Assembly (NCBI GenBank): GCA_905234645.1 | Contig: CAJOIS010000018.1 | Coordinates: 1 to 64,000 of the forward strand | Source of the DNA: an uncultured Bacteroidales bacterium | GTDB taxonomy: Bacteria; Bacteroidota; Bacteroidia; Bacteroidales; F082 | Length of the DNA: 64,000 nucleotides | Direction: 5' to 3' | Part shown: in pieces, positions 23,201 to 31,300 of the stretch | Layout: each line of letters opens with the position of its first letter | Numbering within the stretch: the first letter of the stretch is position 1 | The notes under the pieces: model-generated | Database searches by the model: none | What the model was told of the DNA's origin: nothing | What the model saw: the letters and a program-made list of their open reading frames with translations, nothing else | Position numbers and translations under genes: made by a program

Positions 23201-26200
23201 CTTGCCACAATGCTGGACGCGTGTCAACGATGCAACAACCGCATCATATCAAAGCTATCCTTATGTGATGTCGGGTGATAGCTATGCACACTCGACACCA
23301 AATCACCTGAGGTTTTACAGAACGACAGAATCGTCGGGAGCTCCGTTGCATCAGATGGCCGTATTGCCTGAAATGGATGCGCCAATCAATTCGTTGATAT
23401 TGTCATTCTGGGCAAAAGCGTCTTCAAGTAGCTATAACAAATTGTCTGTCGGTGTAATGACTGATCCTGACGATGCGACCACGTTTGTCCAATACCAAGA
23501 AGTGACAATTCCAACGACATACACTGAAATGACGGTCAATTTTGAGAATTACGTAGGCTCAGGCCGGTACATTGCCATAAGTTGCGACAGAGGCACTTAT
23601 TCAAGGACTTTTTATGTTGACGACATCAGTGTTGTGGTTGACAATTCATGCAAGAAGCCGATGGATTTGGATGTCGCTGATATCACCACTACGTCTGCGG
23701 TCTTCACTTGGACTCCAGGCGGCGAGGTGAGCAACTGGCAAGTGCAGTACAAAAAGACTTCGGATGCCGACTGGAGCGAATCCATCGCGGTAAGTGAAAC
23801 GGCATCTTACACTTTGATCAACTTGACACCCGCAACGGAATATGAGGCAAGAGTGCGCACCGTCTGTGGAGCCGACGATTACAGCGACTGGGCCGCGGCA
23901 GAGACATTTACCACTGACTGCGACTATGTGGCATTGCCTTACATCCACGACTTCGATAGCGATGCAACGGGCCACGTCGCTCCAACCTGCTGGCATTTCA
24001 GCGATGGCACTTATCCATATATTTATGAAGGTAGTAGCGCCCATTCAGGCAATCATTATCTCCAAATAAAGAAAAACTCAGACAACGCCGCCATATTGGT
24101 ACTTCCGGAAATCAATACCGACGAGCACCCAATCAACACTTTACAATTGACGTTTTGGGCTAGAGCAAGCCAAAGCACCTCTTATTATGATTATTTGTAT
24201 GCGGGTGTGATGACCGATCCTGATGATGTGACGACATTCCAGTATGTGCAAGGCGCCAGTACCAATCTTAGTACGACAACATACAAGAAATTTGAACTTT
24301 ATTTCGACAATTGGTCAGGCGAAGGTAAGTACATAGCATTGCGTTACAGTGGTACTACTACCTATTACATCGACGATATCGAGTTGTCGGTGGCCCCAAC
24401 CTGCATGGCTCCTCTTGAACTGAGTTCGAATACCACCTACGCTCATGAGGCCTATATCAGATGGAAGACGCGCAAGGCCAGCCAACTTGACTATCAGGTT
24501 TCCTATAGCACCGACGAAGATTTCGACCCCGCCGACGGCACCATTGTTGACGTGCATTTCGACAGTCCGCTGTCGGGTACGATGTACAGGGATTACCAGT
24601 TGACTTGCCTCGACGCAGAAACCACCTATTATTTCTACGTGAGAACCAAATGCGGTGAAAACGAATACAGCGATTGGAGTGCCGATTACAGCAGTTTCTC
24701 CACCGATTGGGCTTGCCCGGCTCCATATTTCAATGATATTCACCCGAAACATACAGTGGCCGATATCTCTTGGTATGCTGATCCTGATGACGAATGGGAA
24801 TTCCAATACAAGGAGTTTTCTTCCGAGGAATGGATTACTCCTACAGATTTTTCACCAATCATGGGTGCAGAACTTTCTTTGGTTTATCGGTTGACAGGCT
24901 TGACTCCTGATACTGAATACGACATTAGGATACGCCAACATTGCGGCATGTACAGTTGTCCGGCAGTGGACGACGGCTATAGCGATTGGGCAACCGACTA
25001 TTTCACTACCGGCTCAGGCTGCTGGTACGGTACACCTTGGATGTGCACCAGTCACCTTGGAACACAGGCTGCCTTGAATTGGAGAAACGATGCGGAAGCC
25101 ACGCGTTGGCAGATCAGATACCGTCTTGACACGGAAGAGGAGTATCCCGCAGAAAACATCGTCACTACCGAAGTGTTGCCCGAAGCGTCGTTGCAAAAGT
25201 ATGTTGTGACAGGTCTGCAACCCAATTCGACCTATTATTGGGAGGTGAGAGGCTATTGCGACGAGACCCACCAAGGCGAATGGTCGTCGGAAGACTATTT
25301 CTATACCCACAGTACCGACGGATATATCACTGTGGATAAGACCCATCCCTATTACGAAGACTTTGAGGAAGGAATGCCGGCTGACTGGGGAAGAATGAAT
25401 CTCTATAACTACGACATGGATCATTACGACACCTGGGAATGCGTCAATGCCACCAGCAGTACTTGGGAAGCGTTGCCTGCCACGAAATGCATCTCCAGCT
25501 GCAGAGAGAACATGTCTTGGGCCAGTCCCGGTTCCATGATTTTGATGCCGGCCATCCATATCGACGAAAACGCGACCTCGGCGGTGCTCAGTTTCTGGAG
25601 CAAAGACGCCTATAATGCCAGCGATGCAAGAGGCACCAAAATGATCTGGGTCAATGGCAATTACCTTTCCACTGAATACACCGCTTTCGATCTCGGATGC
25701 GTATATCAAAACAGCGGCAAAGCCAACTATTGGAGAAAGTGTTTTGTCAATCTCGATGATTATATCGGTCAGACGGTCATTATCGCCTTTGACTATGTTG
25801 TCACCCACAACTACAACAACTACGACTGGTGGGTCGATGACGTTCGCGTCGAGGTGTTCGACAACGTGTTCGGCGGAGGTGACGAAATCACCGAAGGCAA
25901 CTGGAATGACCCGACCATGTGGGGCAACGGCGGCAGCAGGTCAGGCGGCCTGCCGACGGCCGACGACAACGTGCTTATCAACGCAAAGGTCACCATCCCT
26001 GAAGGCTTCGTCGCTGAGGCCAACAGGATCGTGCTGAATCTGGATACGATAGCGGAGGTGAAATACGGAAACATCTTCATCGCCGACGGCGGTCAGCTGA
26101 AGGTGAACGATGAGGTGGAGGTCACGATGGAAAGAGCCGTCAGCGGCTATGGTCGTGGCGGCAACGGTTGGTACCTCATCGCGCCGCCGGTGCAGGAAGC

Positions 26201-27263
26201 GCTGAAGCCAGAGAGCGACAGCATCGCCGGCGTTCTTGAAAACAGCTACGACCTCTACAGTTTCGATGGCAGTCACCAAGGGGAGGAGTGGCGCAACTAC
26301 AAACAGGACGAAGACGGCTTCACTTTTGAAAACGGTTATGGCTATCTGTTCGCCAACAGCGCAAGCGTGAGTCCTTCGTTTAAGGGCACGGTGATGCCGA
26401 GCAACCAAACCAAGACCGTTGACCTAGATTTCGCTGCGACCACTTTCGGAGGCTGGAACCTCGTGGGCAATCCTTTCACTTGCGATGCCTACTTCCAGGA
26501 TGGGCGTGACTTCTACAGGATGAACGAAGGCGGCACGGCTTTGGCTCTTGCTTCGGGCGTCATCTATCCCATGGAAGGCGTGTTTGTGGAGGCCGACGAC
26601 GAAGGCCAATCTGTTGTCTTCACCACGACTGAGCCTACTCGCGGTCAGGGTATGAACTTCAGCTTGCGCAAGGCCAACGAGCGCTCGGCAGAAGCCATCG
26701 ACCGCACGCGCATCATATTTGGAGAAGGCCCGAACCTCGGTCACCTCGATCTGATGGCCGACCCCAACCGCCTCTACATCCCGATGAGTGGCAAGGAACT
26801 GGCCGTGGTCAGCACCCAGCCCGTGGGCGAGCTGCCGCTCAACTTCGAGGCTGCCGCCAATGGCACCTACACGCTCGACTTCGGGAACGAGACCGAAGGC
26901 CTGATGTACTGCCACCTCATCGATAACCTCACCGGTGCCGATGTCGACCTGCTGCAACAGCCTGAATACACCTTCAACGCCAGGACGAACGACTACGCCA
27001 GTCGCTTCCGCGTGGTGTTTGCTTCCGTTTGCGGGGACGCTAACGACGACGATGAGACCTTCGCTTTCAACAGCAACGGCAACTGGATCATCGCCAATGA
27101 AGGCCGCGCCACCCTGCAGGTCATTGACGTCAACGGCCGCATCCTCAGCAGCGAGCAGATCAACGGCTGCGCCGAGACCCGCATCAACGCCGCTGCAGGC
27201 GTGTATGTCATGCGCCTCGTCAATGGCGAGAAGGTTAGGACGCAAAAGGTGGTTGTCAGATAA
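20202..27263 (+). CDS. giant secreted multi-FN3 adhesin-like protein with T9SS sorting domain
   Basis: A 2353-residue surface protein. Signal peptide MKRKHLLLVLLMSLALPLAM (cleaved near 23), then a jelly-roll/MAM-like domain (24-168). About nine fibronectin III modules follow, each with an A-T/V-L-S/A-W strand, a W-Q/K-I/V-x-Y strand, YTL-x-G/N-L and a C-G...YSDWS end. Interleaved are two copies of a 170-residue unit beginning KSQFI-I/V-P (about 447-620 and 713-885) and three more MAM/cleaved-adhesin-like domains marked by DFDSDATG or YYEDFEEG and a V/I-DD-I/V end (about 979-1150, 1241-1403, 1707-1886). A beta-helix-like region (from GNWNDPTMWGNGG) and a G-W-N-L-V-G-N-P-F module follow. The last 80 residues (LQVIDVNGRILS...AAGVYVMRLVNGEKV...QKVVVR) form a type A T9SS signal. 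Export across the outer membrane and cell-surface attachment are expected; a ligand is not evident. Confidence 0.92.
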   Translation: MKRKHLLLVLLMSLALPLAMRGQKTLPYEYGFENNNLSSEGWTRNSMSSNTNISSNAKRTGNYGFRFYYNADPQYLITPELSTTSSGVTVEFYYKTSSTYFQRTFLVGYSTTTTDVGAFTFGDEITASDADWTLFGQDFPAGTKYVAIKHENTSYGNLYLDDFSFEECSEFPTPKNLVMTTYTSSTATFDWTGRTGQDHWDIYYSTSDAAPDSGTTPQVSNTETKPYTLFGLTPGETYYAYVRGNYNNGEHYSDWSNACSFEVGCYTPTISGSMATCNQAYFSWIPVGSETSWQVVFSDQQGFDPDEVTPETVATQYYVKEELATGVTYYAHVRAVCGEGDYSDWSEEVSMTTECFAPSNLQESSVTPTTATLAWTQGSNESQWQISYSTTANFTPESGTIVTVNSRPYTLTGLTLNTQYYAYVRAVCGEIIYSDWSNICAFMPKYELTVGNGNNYNAYIPICTSAIDYTTKSQFIVPAADLADLLYANISKMTFYATSETGNMGTATFEVLIGELDDVTVFENYAFFDWSEMTTVYSGSLSISESKMEITLAAPYQYMGGDLLIGFAETASGSTSGYFGWYGAETIGYSAYGGYEMTAYGYSDYGRYKFMPKTTFSYAPGTAPTCLKPKNLASSNVGATSATLSWTNGGSESAWVIEYATDANFSQNAVTVNASTNPYTLTGLTPETTYYAHVKADCGGDDYSDWSNVCSFMPSAIAETTINEGSATSYYVPVYGSSTSERYVKSQFIIPSDDLSDLLNSRITKLTFYNSYSSAIWQDGVFRVYLAPTTLDAFASSNPVNWDELTEVYCGVLSVSGYQMEIVLGTPYCYTGGNLLVGFSETTLSSSNDFVSWKGVETEDYTSYYYISSNSRAKFLPKMTITYDMSPSPNCSTPTDLHASYTSNAAVLSWVAGNEETTWKLQYKAALDDNWSEEVTVENTPSYNLSNLLPSTDYVVRVKADCGEGSQSNWLLKSFKTRCTPESLPFEHNFDSDATGTSAGLPQCWTRVNDATTASYQSYPYVMSGDSYAHSTPNHLRFYRTTESSGAPLHQMAVLPEMDAPINSLILSFWAKASSSSYNKLSVGVMTDPDDATTFVQYQEVTIPTTYTEMTVNFENYVGSGRYIAISCDRGTYSRTFYVDDISVVVDNSCKKPMDLDVADITTTSAVFTWTPGGEVSNWQVQYKKTSDADWSESIAVSETASYTLINLTPATEYEARVRTVCGADDYSDWAAAETFTTDCDYVALPYIHDFDSDATGHVAPTCWHFSDGTYPYIYEGSSAHSGNHYLQIKKNSDNAAILVLPEINTDEHPINTLQLTFWARASQSTSYYDYLYAGVMTDPDDVTTFQYVQGASTNLSTTTYKKFELYFDNWSGEGKYIALRYSGTTTYYIDDIELSVAPTCMAPLELSSNTTYAHEAYIRWKTRKASQLDYQVSYSTDEDFDPADGTIVDVHFDSPLSGTMYRDYQLTCLDAETTYYFYVRTKCGENEYSDWSADYSSFSTDWACPAPYFNDIHPKHTVADISWYADPDDEWEFQYKEFSSEEWITPTDFSPIMGAELSLVYRLTGLTPDTEYDIRIRQHCGMYSCPAVDDGYSDWATDYFTTGSGCWYGTPWMCTSHLGTQAALNWRNDAEATRWQIRYRLDTEEEYPAENIVTTEVLPEASLQKYVVTGLQPNSTYYWEVRGYCDETHQGEWSSEDYFYTHSTDGYITVDKTHPYYEDFEEGMPADWGRMNLYNYDMDHYDTWECVNATSSTWEALPATKCISSCRENMSWASPGSMILMPAIHIDENATSAVLSFWSKDAYNASDARGTKMIWVNGNYLSTEYTAFDLGCVYQNSGKANYWRKCFVNLDDYIGQTVIIAFDYVVTHNYNNYDWWVDDVRVEVFDNVFGGGDEITEGNWNDPTMWGNGGSRSGGLPTADDNVLINAKVTIPEGFVAEANRIVLNLDTIAEVKYGNIFIADGGQLKVNDEVEVTMERAVSGYGRGGNGWYLIAPPVQEALKPESDSIAGVLENSYDLYSFDGSHQGEEWRNYKQDEDGFTFENGYGYLFANSASVSPSFKGTVMPSNQTKTVDLDFAATTFGGWNLVGNPFTCDAYFQDGRDFYRMNEGGTALALASGVIYPMEGVFVEADDEGQSVVFTTTEPTRGQGMNFSLRKANERSAEAIDRTRIIFGEGPNLGHLDLMADPNRLYIPMSGKELAVVSTQPVGELPLNFEAAANGTYTLDFGNETEGLMYCHLIDNLTGADVDLLQQPEYTFNARTNDYASRFRVVFASVCGDANDDDETFAFNSNGNWIIANEGRATLQVIDVNGRILSSEQINGCAETRINAAAGVYVMRLVNGEKVRTQKVVVR

Positions 27264-27264
27264 C

Positions 27265-27366
27265 GATGGCCTATGGCTAATGGCCCATGGCTCGCTTCAG
27301 CCAAAGTGTGGAATTTGTCACCCTGGGTGAAGCGAGCCATAGGCTTATAGGCCATAAGCCATAGTA
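27265..27366. repeat. long palindromic repeat, ATGGC family, copy 2
   Basis: It begins 2 bases after the FN3 giant stop. The left arm (ATGGCCTATGGCTAATGGCC, then CATGGCTCGCTTCA) is complementary to the right arm (GGGTGAAGCGAGCCATAGGC, then TTATAGGCCATAAGCCATAG). It shares ATGGCTCGCTTCA and CCAAAGTGT with the 14359 copy. Confidence 0.65.
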
Positions 27367-27389
27367 CAACAAACCGAAAACGAAAGTAG

Positions 27390-27482
27390 GGCAACCAGGA
27401 CGCTCCGCTGGGCTCCGGCATCGCCGTGCTGGCCGTCCTTGGCGGCGCCTACCTCGTGGGCAAGAAACGCAGAGAGGAATAA
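27390..27482 (+). pseudogene. orphan C-terminal membrane-anchor fragment
   Basis: An open stretch without a start codon, bounded upstream by a stop at 27387. It reads GNQDAPLGSGIAVLAVLGG, then AYLVGKKRREE and a TAA. A P-L-G-S-G motif, one hydrophobic helix and a basic end are the form of a C-terminal anchor seen at the end of many Bacteroidales surface proteins. No body precedes it, so it looks like the remains of a lost gene or of an older C-terminus of the FN3 giant. Confidence 0.5.
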
Positions 27483-27489
27483 TCTGGGC

Positions 27490-27556
27490 CTCTAACCGAA
27501 CGAATCCGAACAAAACCAGAAAGGTTTCGGCTTAGTTCAGGTTAAGTCGGTTAGAG
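27490..27556. terminator. hairpin between convergent genes
   Basis: The outer stem CTCTAACCGA (27490-27499) with TCGGTTAGAG (27547-27556) is perfect over ten pairs. The inner stem is CCGAA (27506-27510) with TTCGG (27526-27530). Its left arm is nearly identical to 13316-13335. No long T-run follows, so the termination role is uncertain. The whole 27264-27581 gap holds only this, the palindrome and the anchor fragment. Confidence 0.45.
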
Positions 27557-27581
27557 ACAGAAAACGATAATTGTTTCCTTT

Positions 27582-27842
27582 TCATACTTTTTTGAAGGGG
27601 TCGGTTGCGCGAGCCGCCGGCCTTTTTCTTTTGAATGAGTGAAAAGTGGATGCCTTTGAAGGCGCCTTGGTCAGCATGAAGGCCGCTTCGCCAACGACTT
27701 CGATGTTTTTCATCACCGAGTAGAATATGCGGATATCGGACTCAAATGCCTCGAAGTTGATACCTTGGATAATTTCGGTCACATGGCTGGAATACTTGAC
27801 AATGTCTTCCAGACGACCTTTGTCTCTAGCACGCTCTCTCAT
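27582..27842 (-). CDS. hepT: HepT-like protein, C-terminally truncated
   Basis: An 86-residue protein. Residues 1-59 (MRERARDKGRLEDIVKYSSH, then IQGINFEAFESDIRIFYSVMKNIEVVGEAAFMLTK) match the first half of HepT/HEPN toxins. Family members continue for about 45 residues containing the R-x4-6-H ribonuclease motif. Here the frame instead runs into APSKASTFHSFKRKRPAARA and stops, so the catalytic motif is absent and nuclease activity is unlikely. Its start overlaps the mntA-like stop by 17 bases, the usual arrangement of the MntA/HepT toxin-antitoxin pair. I read it as an inactivated toxin gene kept beside its antitoxin. Confidence 0.72.
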   Translation of the reverse strand: MRERARDKGRLEDIVKYSSHVTEIIQGINFEAFESDIRIFYSVMKNIEVVGEAAFMLTKAPSKASTFHSFKRKRPAARATDPFKKV

Positions 27843-28134
27843 AGATCAATTGTTTGTCATGTTCAACACTTTCGACAGCGTATGGCTTCAGTGAGCCATC
27901 GGCAATCAGGTCGACGTCTCTGCCGAGCAATTCCTTCAAGTCAACGATCATGCCGCCCATGGTAAGCAGCGTAAAGGGTTTGCCTGAGTAATCTGGGACA
28001 AACAGGATGTCGACGTCGCTCCAGGGTTTCTCTTCGCCGCGGGCGAACGAGCCGAACAGCCATGCCTTCAAAACGGGTTGTGTCTTGAAGTAGTTGGCGA
28101 TGATCTGGATCATTAATTGCGTGTTCTTACTCAT
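27826..28134 (-). CDS. mntA: MntA-like nucleotidyltransferase antitoxin
   Basis: A 102-residue minimal nucleotidyltransferase. The signature GSFARGEEKPWSDVDILF (about residues 28-45) has the G-S-F-A-R-G and D-x-D metal-binding residues, with a later Asp in DLKELLGRDVDLI. In characterised pairs, MntA adds AMP to a Tyr of HepT and so silences it. Here the gene looks intact while the neighbouring HepT has lost its catalytic end. The ATG at 28134 is preferred to an upstream in-frame one because the family starts close to this point. The pair lies alone between two giant surface genes of opposite orientation. Confidence 0.82.
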   Translation of the reverse strand: MSKNTQLMIQIIANYFKTQPVLKAWLFGSFARGEEKPWSDVDILFVPDYSGKPFTLLTMGGMIVDLKELLGRDVDLIADGSLKPYAVESVEHDKQLIYERAC

Positions 28135-28192
28135 GGTCGTGAGGATGGTATTGCACTGCAAAAAAATTCTTTAATATCCGCCGAAAACCAAA

Positions 28193-28220
28193 AAATTGAG
28201 GAGTTTTCTCCTCTTTTTTT
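28193..28220. terminator. hairpin upstream of the BspA-like giant
   Basis: GAGGAG (28198-28203), loop TTTT, CTCCTC (28208-28213), then seven T; on the other strand it is followed by TTTTTT as well. It could terminate transcription in either direction. Its surroundings match the region before the FN3 giant (20085-20104). Confidence 0.5.
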
Positions 28221-28315
28221 CTTGCATTTTGTTTTGTATTTTTACATCGGTGAATTAGGTAATTAATTCATTTTTGTAAATAATTGAATAACAACAAAAT
28301 AAATACTAATCATAT

Positions 28316-31300
28316 AAAAAAAAGCATTTACTATTCACGCTGCTGCTAGCCCTCGTGGTGCCGTTGGCGGCGAACGCGCAAACAGGAGTCCAAATCGGGG
28401 ATTTGATGTACACCTTCTCGGGCAGCAATGCCACGGTGACTGGCCACAAAGATGGCAACGGTGCCACGGGCACGCTGACCATCCCATCCACTGTTACCTC
28501 AGGTGGCACGACTTATACGGTGAGAAACATCGCTGACAATGCTTTTCTAAATTACACAGGATTGACGGGCTCATTGGTCATTCCGAATACAGTTACTGTA
28601 ATTGGTCGTAATGCATTTGCAGGATGCACTGGTTTCAATGGCACGCTGACACTCAGCAACCAACTAGAAATTATTAGGACTCAGGCTTTCCGGGATTGCT
28701 CTGGTTTTATTGGCGCGCTCACGATTCCCAATTCGGTTACGAATTTTCAGGGTAGTAATCATTTCTATGGATGTAGTGGATTCACTTCGTTGACTTTGGG
28801 AACAGGTGTGAGCAGTTTGCCAGAGGGCATGTTTTATGGATGCTCTGGTTTGACGGGCAACCTGGTTATCCCCAATAATGTGACGATTATTAATAATAGT
28901 GTATTCTCCGGTTGCTCTGGTTTGAATGGCACTTTGACCCTTTCAAATAATCTGACTTCCATTGGCCAATCTGCTTTTAGAGCCTGTACGAATCTTACTG
29001 GCGATTTGACCATCCCCAACAGCGTTACCTCTCTTGGACAAGAAGCTTTCTACAACTGCTCTGGTTTCAATGGCACGTTGACACTTTCCAACCAACTGAT
29101 CACTATTAGTGTGGGTGCTTTCTTGGGTTGTTCTGGATTTACCGGCGAACTGGTTATTCCCAATTCAGTTCAAACCATTGGCAATAATGCGTTCGTGGGA
29201 TGTGGAAGTTTCACTGGTTTGACAATAGGTAGTAGCGTGACATCATTAGGCAGTACTACTTTCGCAAGTTGCACAGGCTTGACCCATATCATTGCCTTGC
29301 CTGCCACACCTCCAACACCTGGCAATAACAATACCTTTGGCAATGTTCCGACTAGCATCCCTGTCTATGTTCCCAGAGGCTGTGCCTCTGCTTACCAAGC
29401 AGCAACGGGTTGGAGCCGCTTCACCAATATCTTAGAGGTTAACTACGACTTCTCCGCCGTAGCCCCCACGGGCCAAACCCTTTACTATATCATCACGGAT
29501 GCCACGAACCATTATGTGACTGTGACTCATCCAAATGCGAATGGAGCCTACCCATGGGATGGATTCACCAAACCAACGGGCGACCTCACTATTCCCAGCA
29601 CCGTTGAGCACGAGAGCGTCACTTACACCGTGAAGGCCGTGGGCGACGGAGCTTTTAATGGATGCGCAGGCATCAATGGCCTCGTTTTGCCCAATACTCT
29701 TGAAAGCATTGGTTGGAATGGCTTCCGCCTGTGCACGGGCACGACAGGCACGCTCACCCTGCCCAGCAGCCTGACCTTCATTGATGGCTATGCCTTTGGC
29801 AGTTGCGGATTCACCGGCACGTTGACCATCCCTTCTTCGATCACATCCATCAGCCAAAATGCTTTCCAATTCTGCGAAAGCTTTACTGCACTTGAGCTGC
29901 CCAACTCCATTGAAACCATAGGCCCACAGGCCTTCCAGCATTGTACGGGCCTTACATCACTCACCCTCCCTAATTCGTTGACCACCATCGGAGCAAGTGC
30001 TTTTTTTGAATGCACTGGCCTTACGGGTGAACTGATTATCCCTAACTCGGTGACCACTATCGGTGCTTCGGCTTTCTATCATTGCACGGGTTTCACGGGC
30101 GACCTGCTCATCCCCAACTCGGTGACCAGCATAGGCACCTATGCTTTCTACGACTGCACGGGTTTCAACCGCTCGCTGATCTTCCCCGCCCGTCCTGAGC
30201 GCAACCTTCATATCGGCAACGACGCTTTCCATTACTGCCTCAATATTGTGGAAATCATCATGTGTGGCGAAACACCGCCCACACCGGTCGGCACCGACGA
30301 CAATGTGGATGCCTTGGCGGGTCTCAGTGATGATGTCCTTCTCTATTTCCCGACGGTTGGCTGGAACTTATATCGCCAAAGTAAGTATTTTGCTGCGATA
30401 CCGAATACGGATCTTAATCACAGATGGAGAACACTTTATGACTTCAAGAGGGAATACAATGGTAACACATATTATTATAATGTAAAGACTAGGGCTTCAA
30501 ATTTGTCTCATTACTATCCAAATAACTTTGCCCAGGGTCAAATGACGGAACTTCCCAGTGGCCATCAATTTAGAAACTATTGGAAAGTGTATTTGACATG
30601 CCCGGGGACCCAACTTAATCCCTATGGCGGATTTGAAAAACCCCATGGACAGATTGACATCGAAGAGTTTTTCACGGATCAAACCATAACGCTTCCTGGT
30701 GGTAATGGTCATCTGACGCAACACCCTTGTATCCTTACCAAGGTCGATGACAAGGCGTTCTATGGCTGTGATGAATTGACAGGATCTCTGTTCTTTAATA
30801 ATTTCCCATATTATACCTATACCTATTTTGAAGGCATAGGAGCAGACGCTTTCAATGGATGCACGGGACTGACAGAATTGATCTTTATCATGCCTGGAAA
30901 ATGTAACTACAACATTGGAGCCCGGGCGTTCTATGGATGCACCGGACTTACAGGTGACTTGCTCCTCGCCGGTGGTATTAATAGCATTGGAGACTATGCT
31001 TTCTATGGATGTACATCGCTTGATGGCCTTTTTAGAGTAGGTATTAGCGGTGGATCGGGAACGTTTGGAATCAAGGAGATTGGCGTTTCCGCATTCGAAA
31101 ACTGTAACTTTACTGGTGGCTCGAGTCTGAATCATGTGAACGCAATTCACGAAAGTGCCTTCAAAAACAGCGGCTTTGACGGAACGTTGAGGATTTATGG
31201 GTATGATTCGGGCTCCAACGACCAAATCATCGAAAACGGGGCCTTCATGAACTGCCGCTTCTCCAGCATCAACATCTCCGAGGTGCCGCATACCATCATT

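Noticed and set aside
27582-28134. Working MntA/HepT toxin-antitoxin system
   Set aside because: HepT lacks the R-x4-6-H end.
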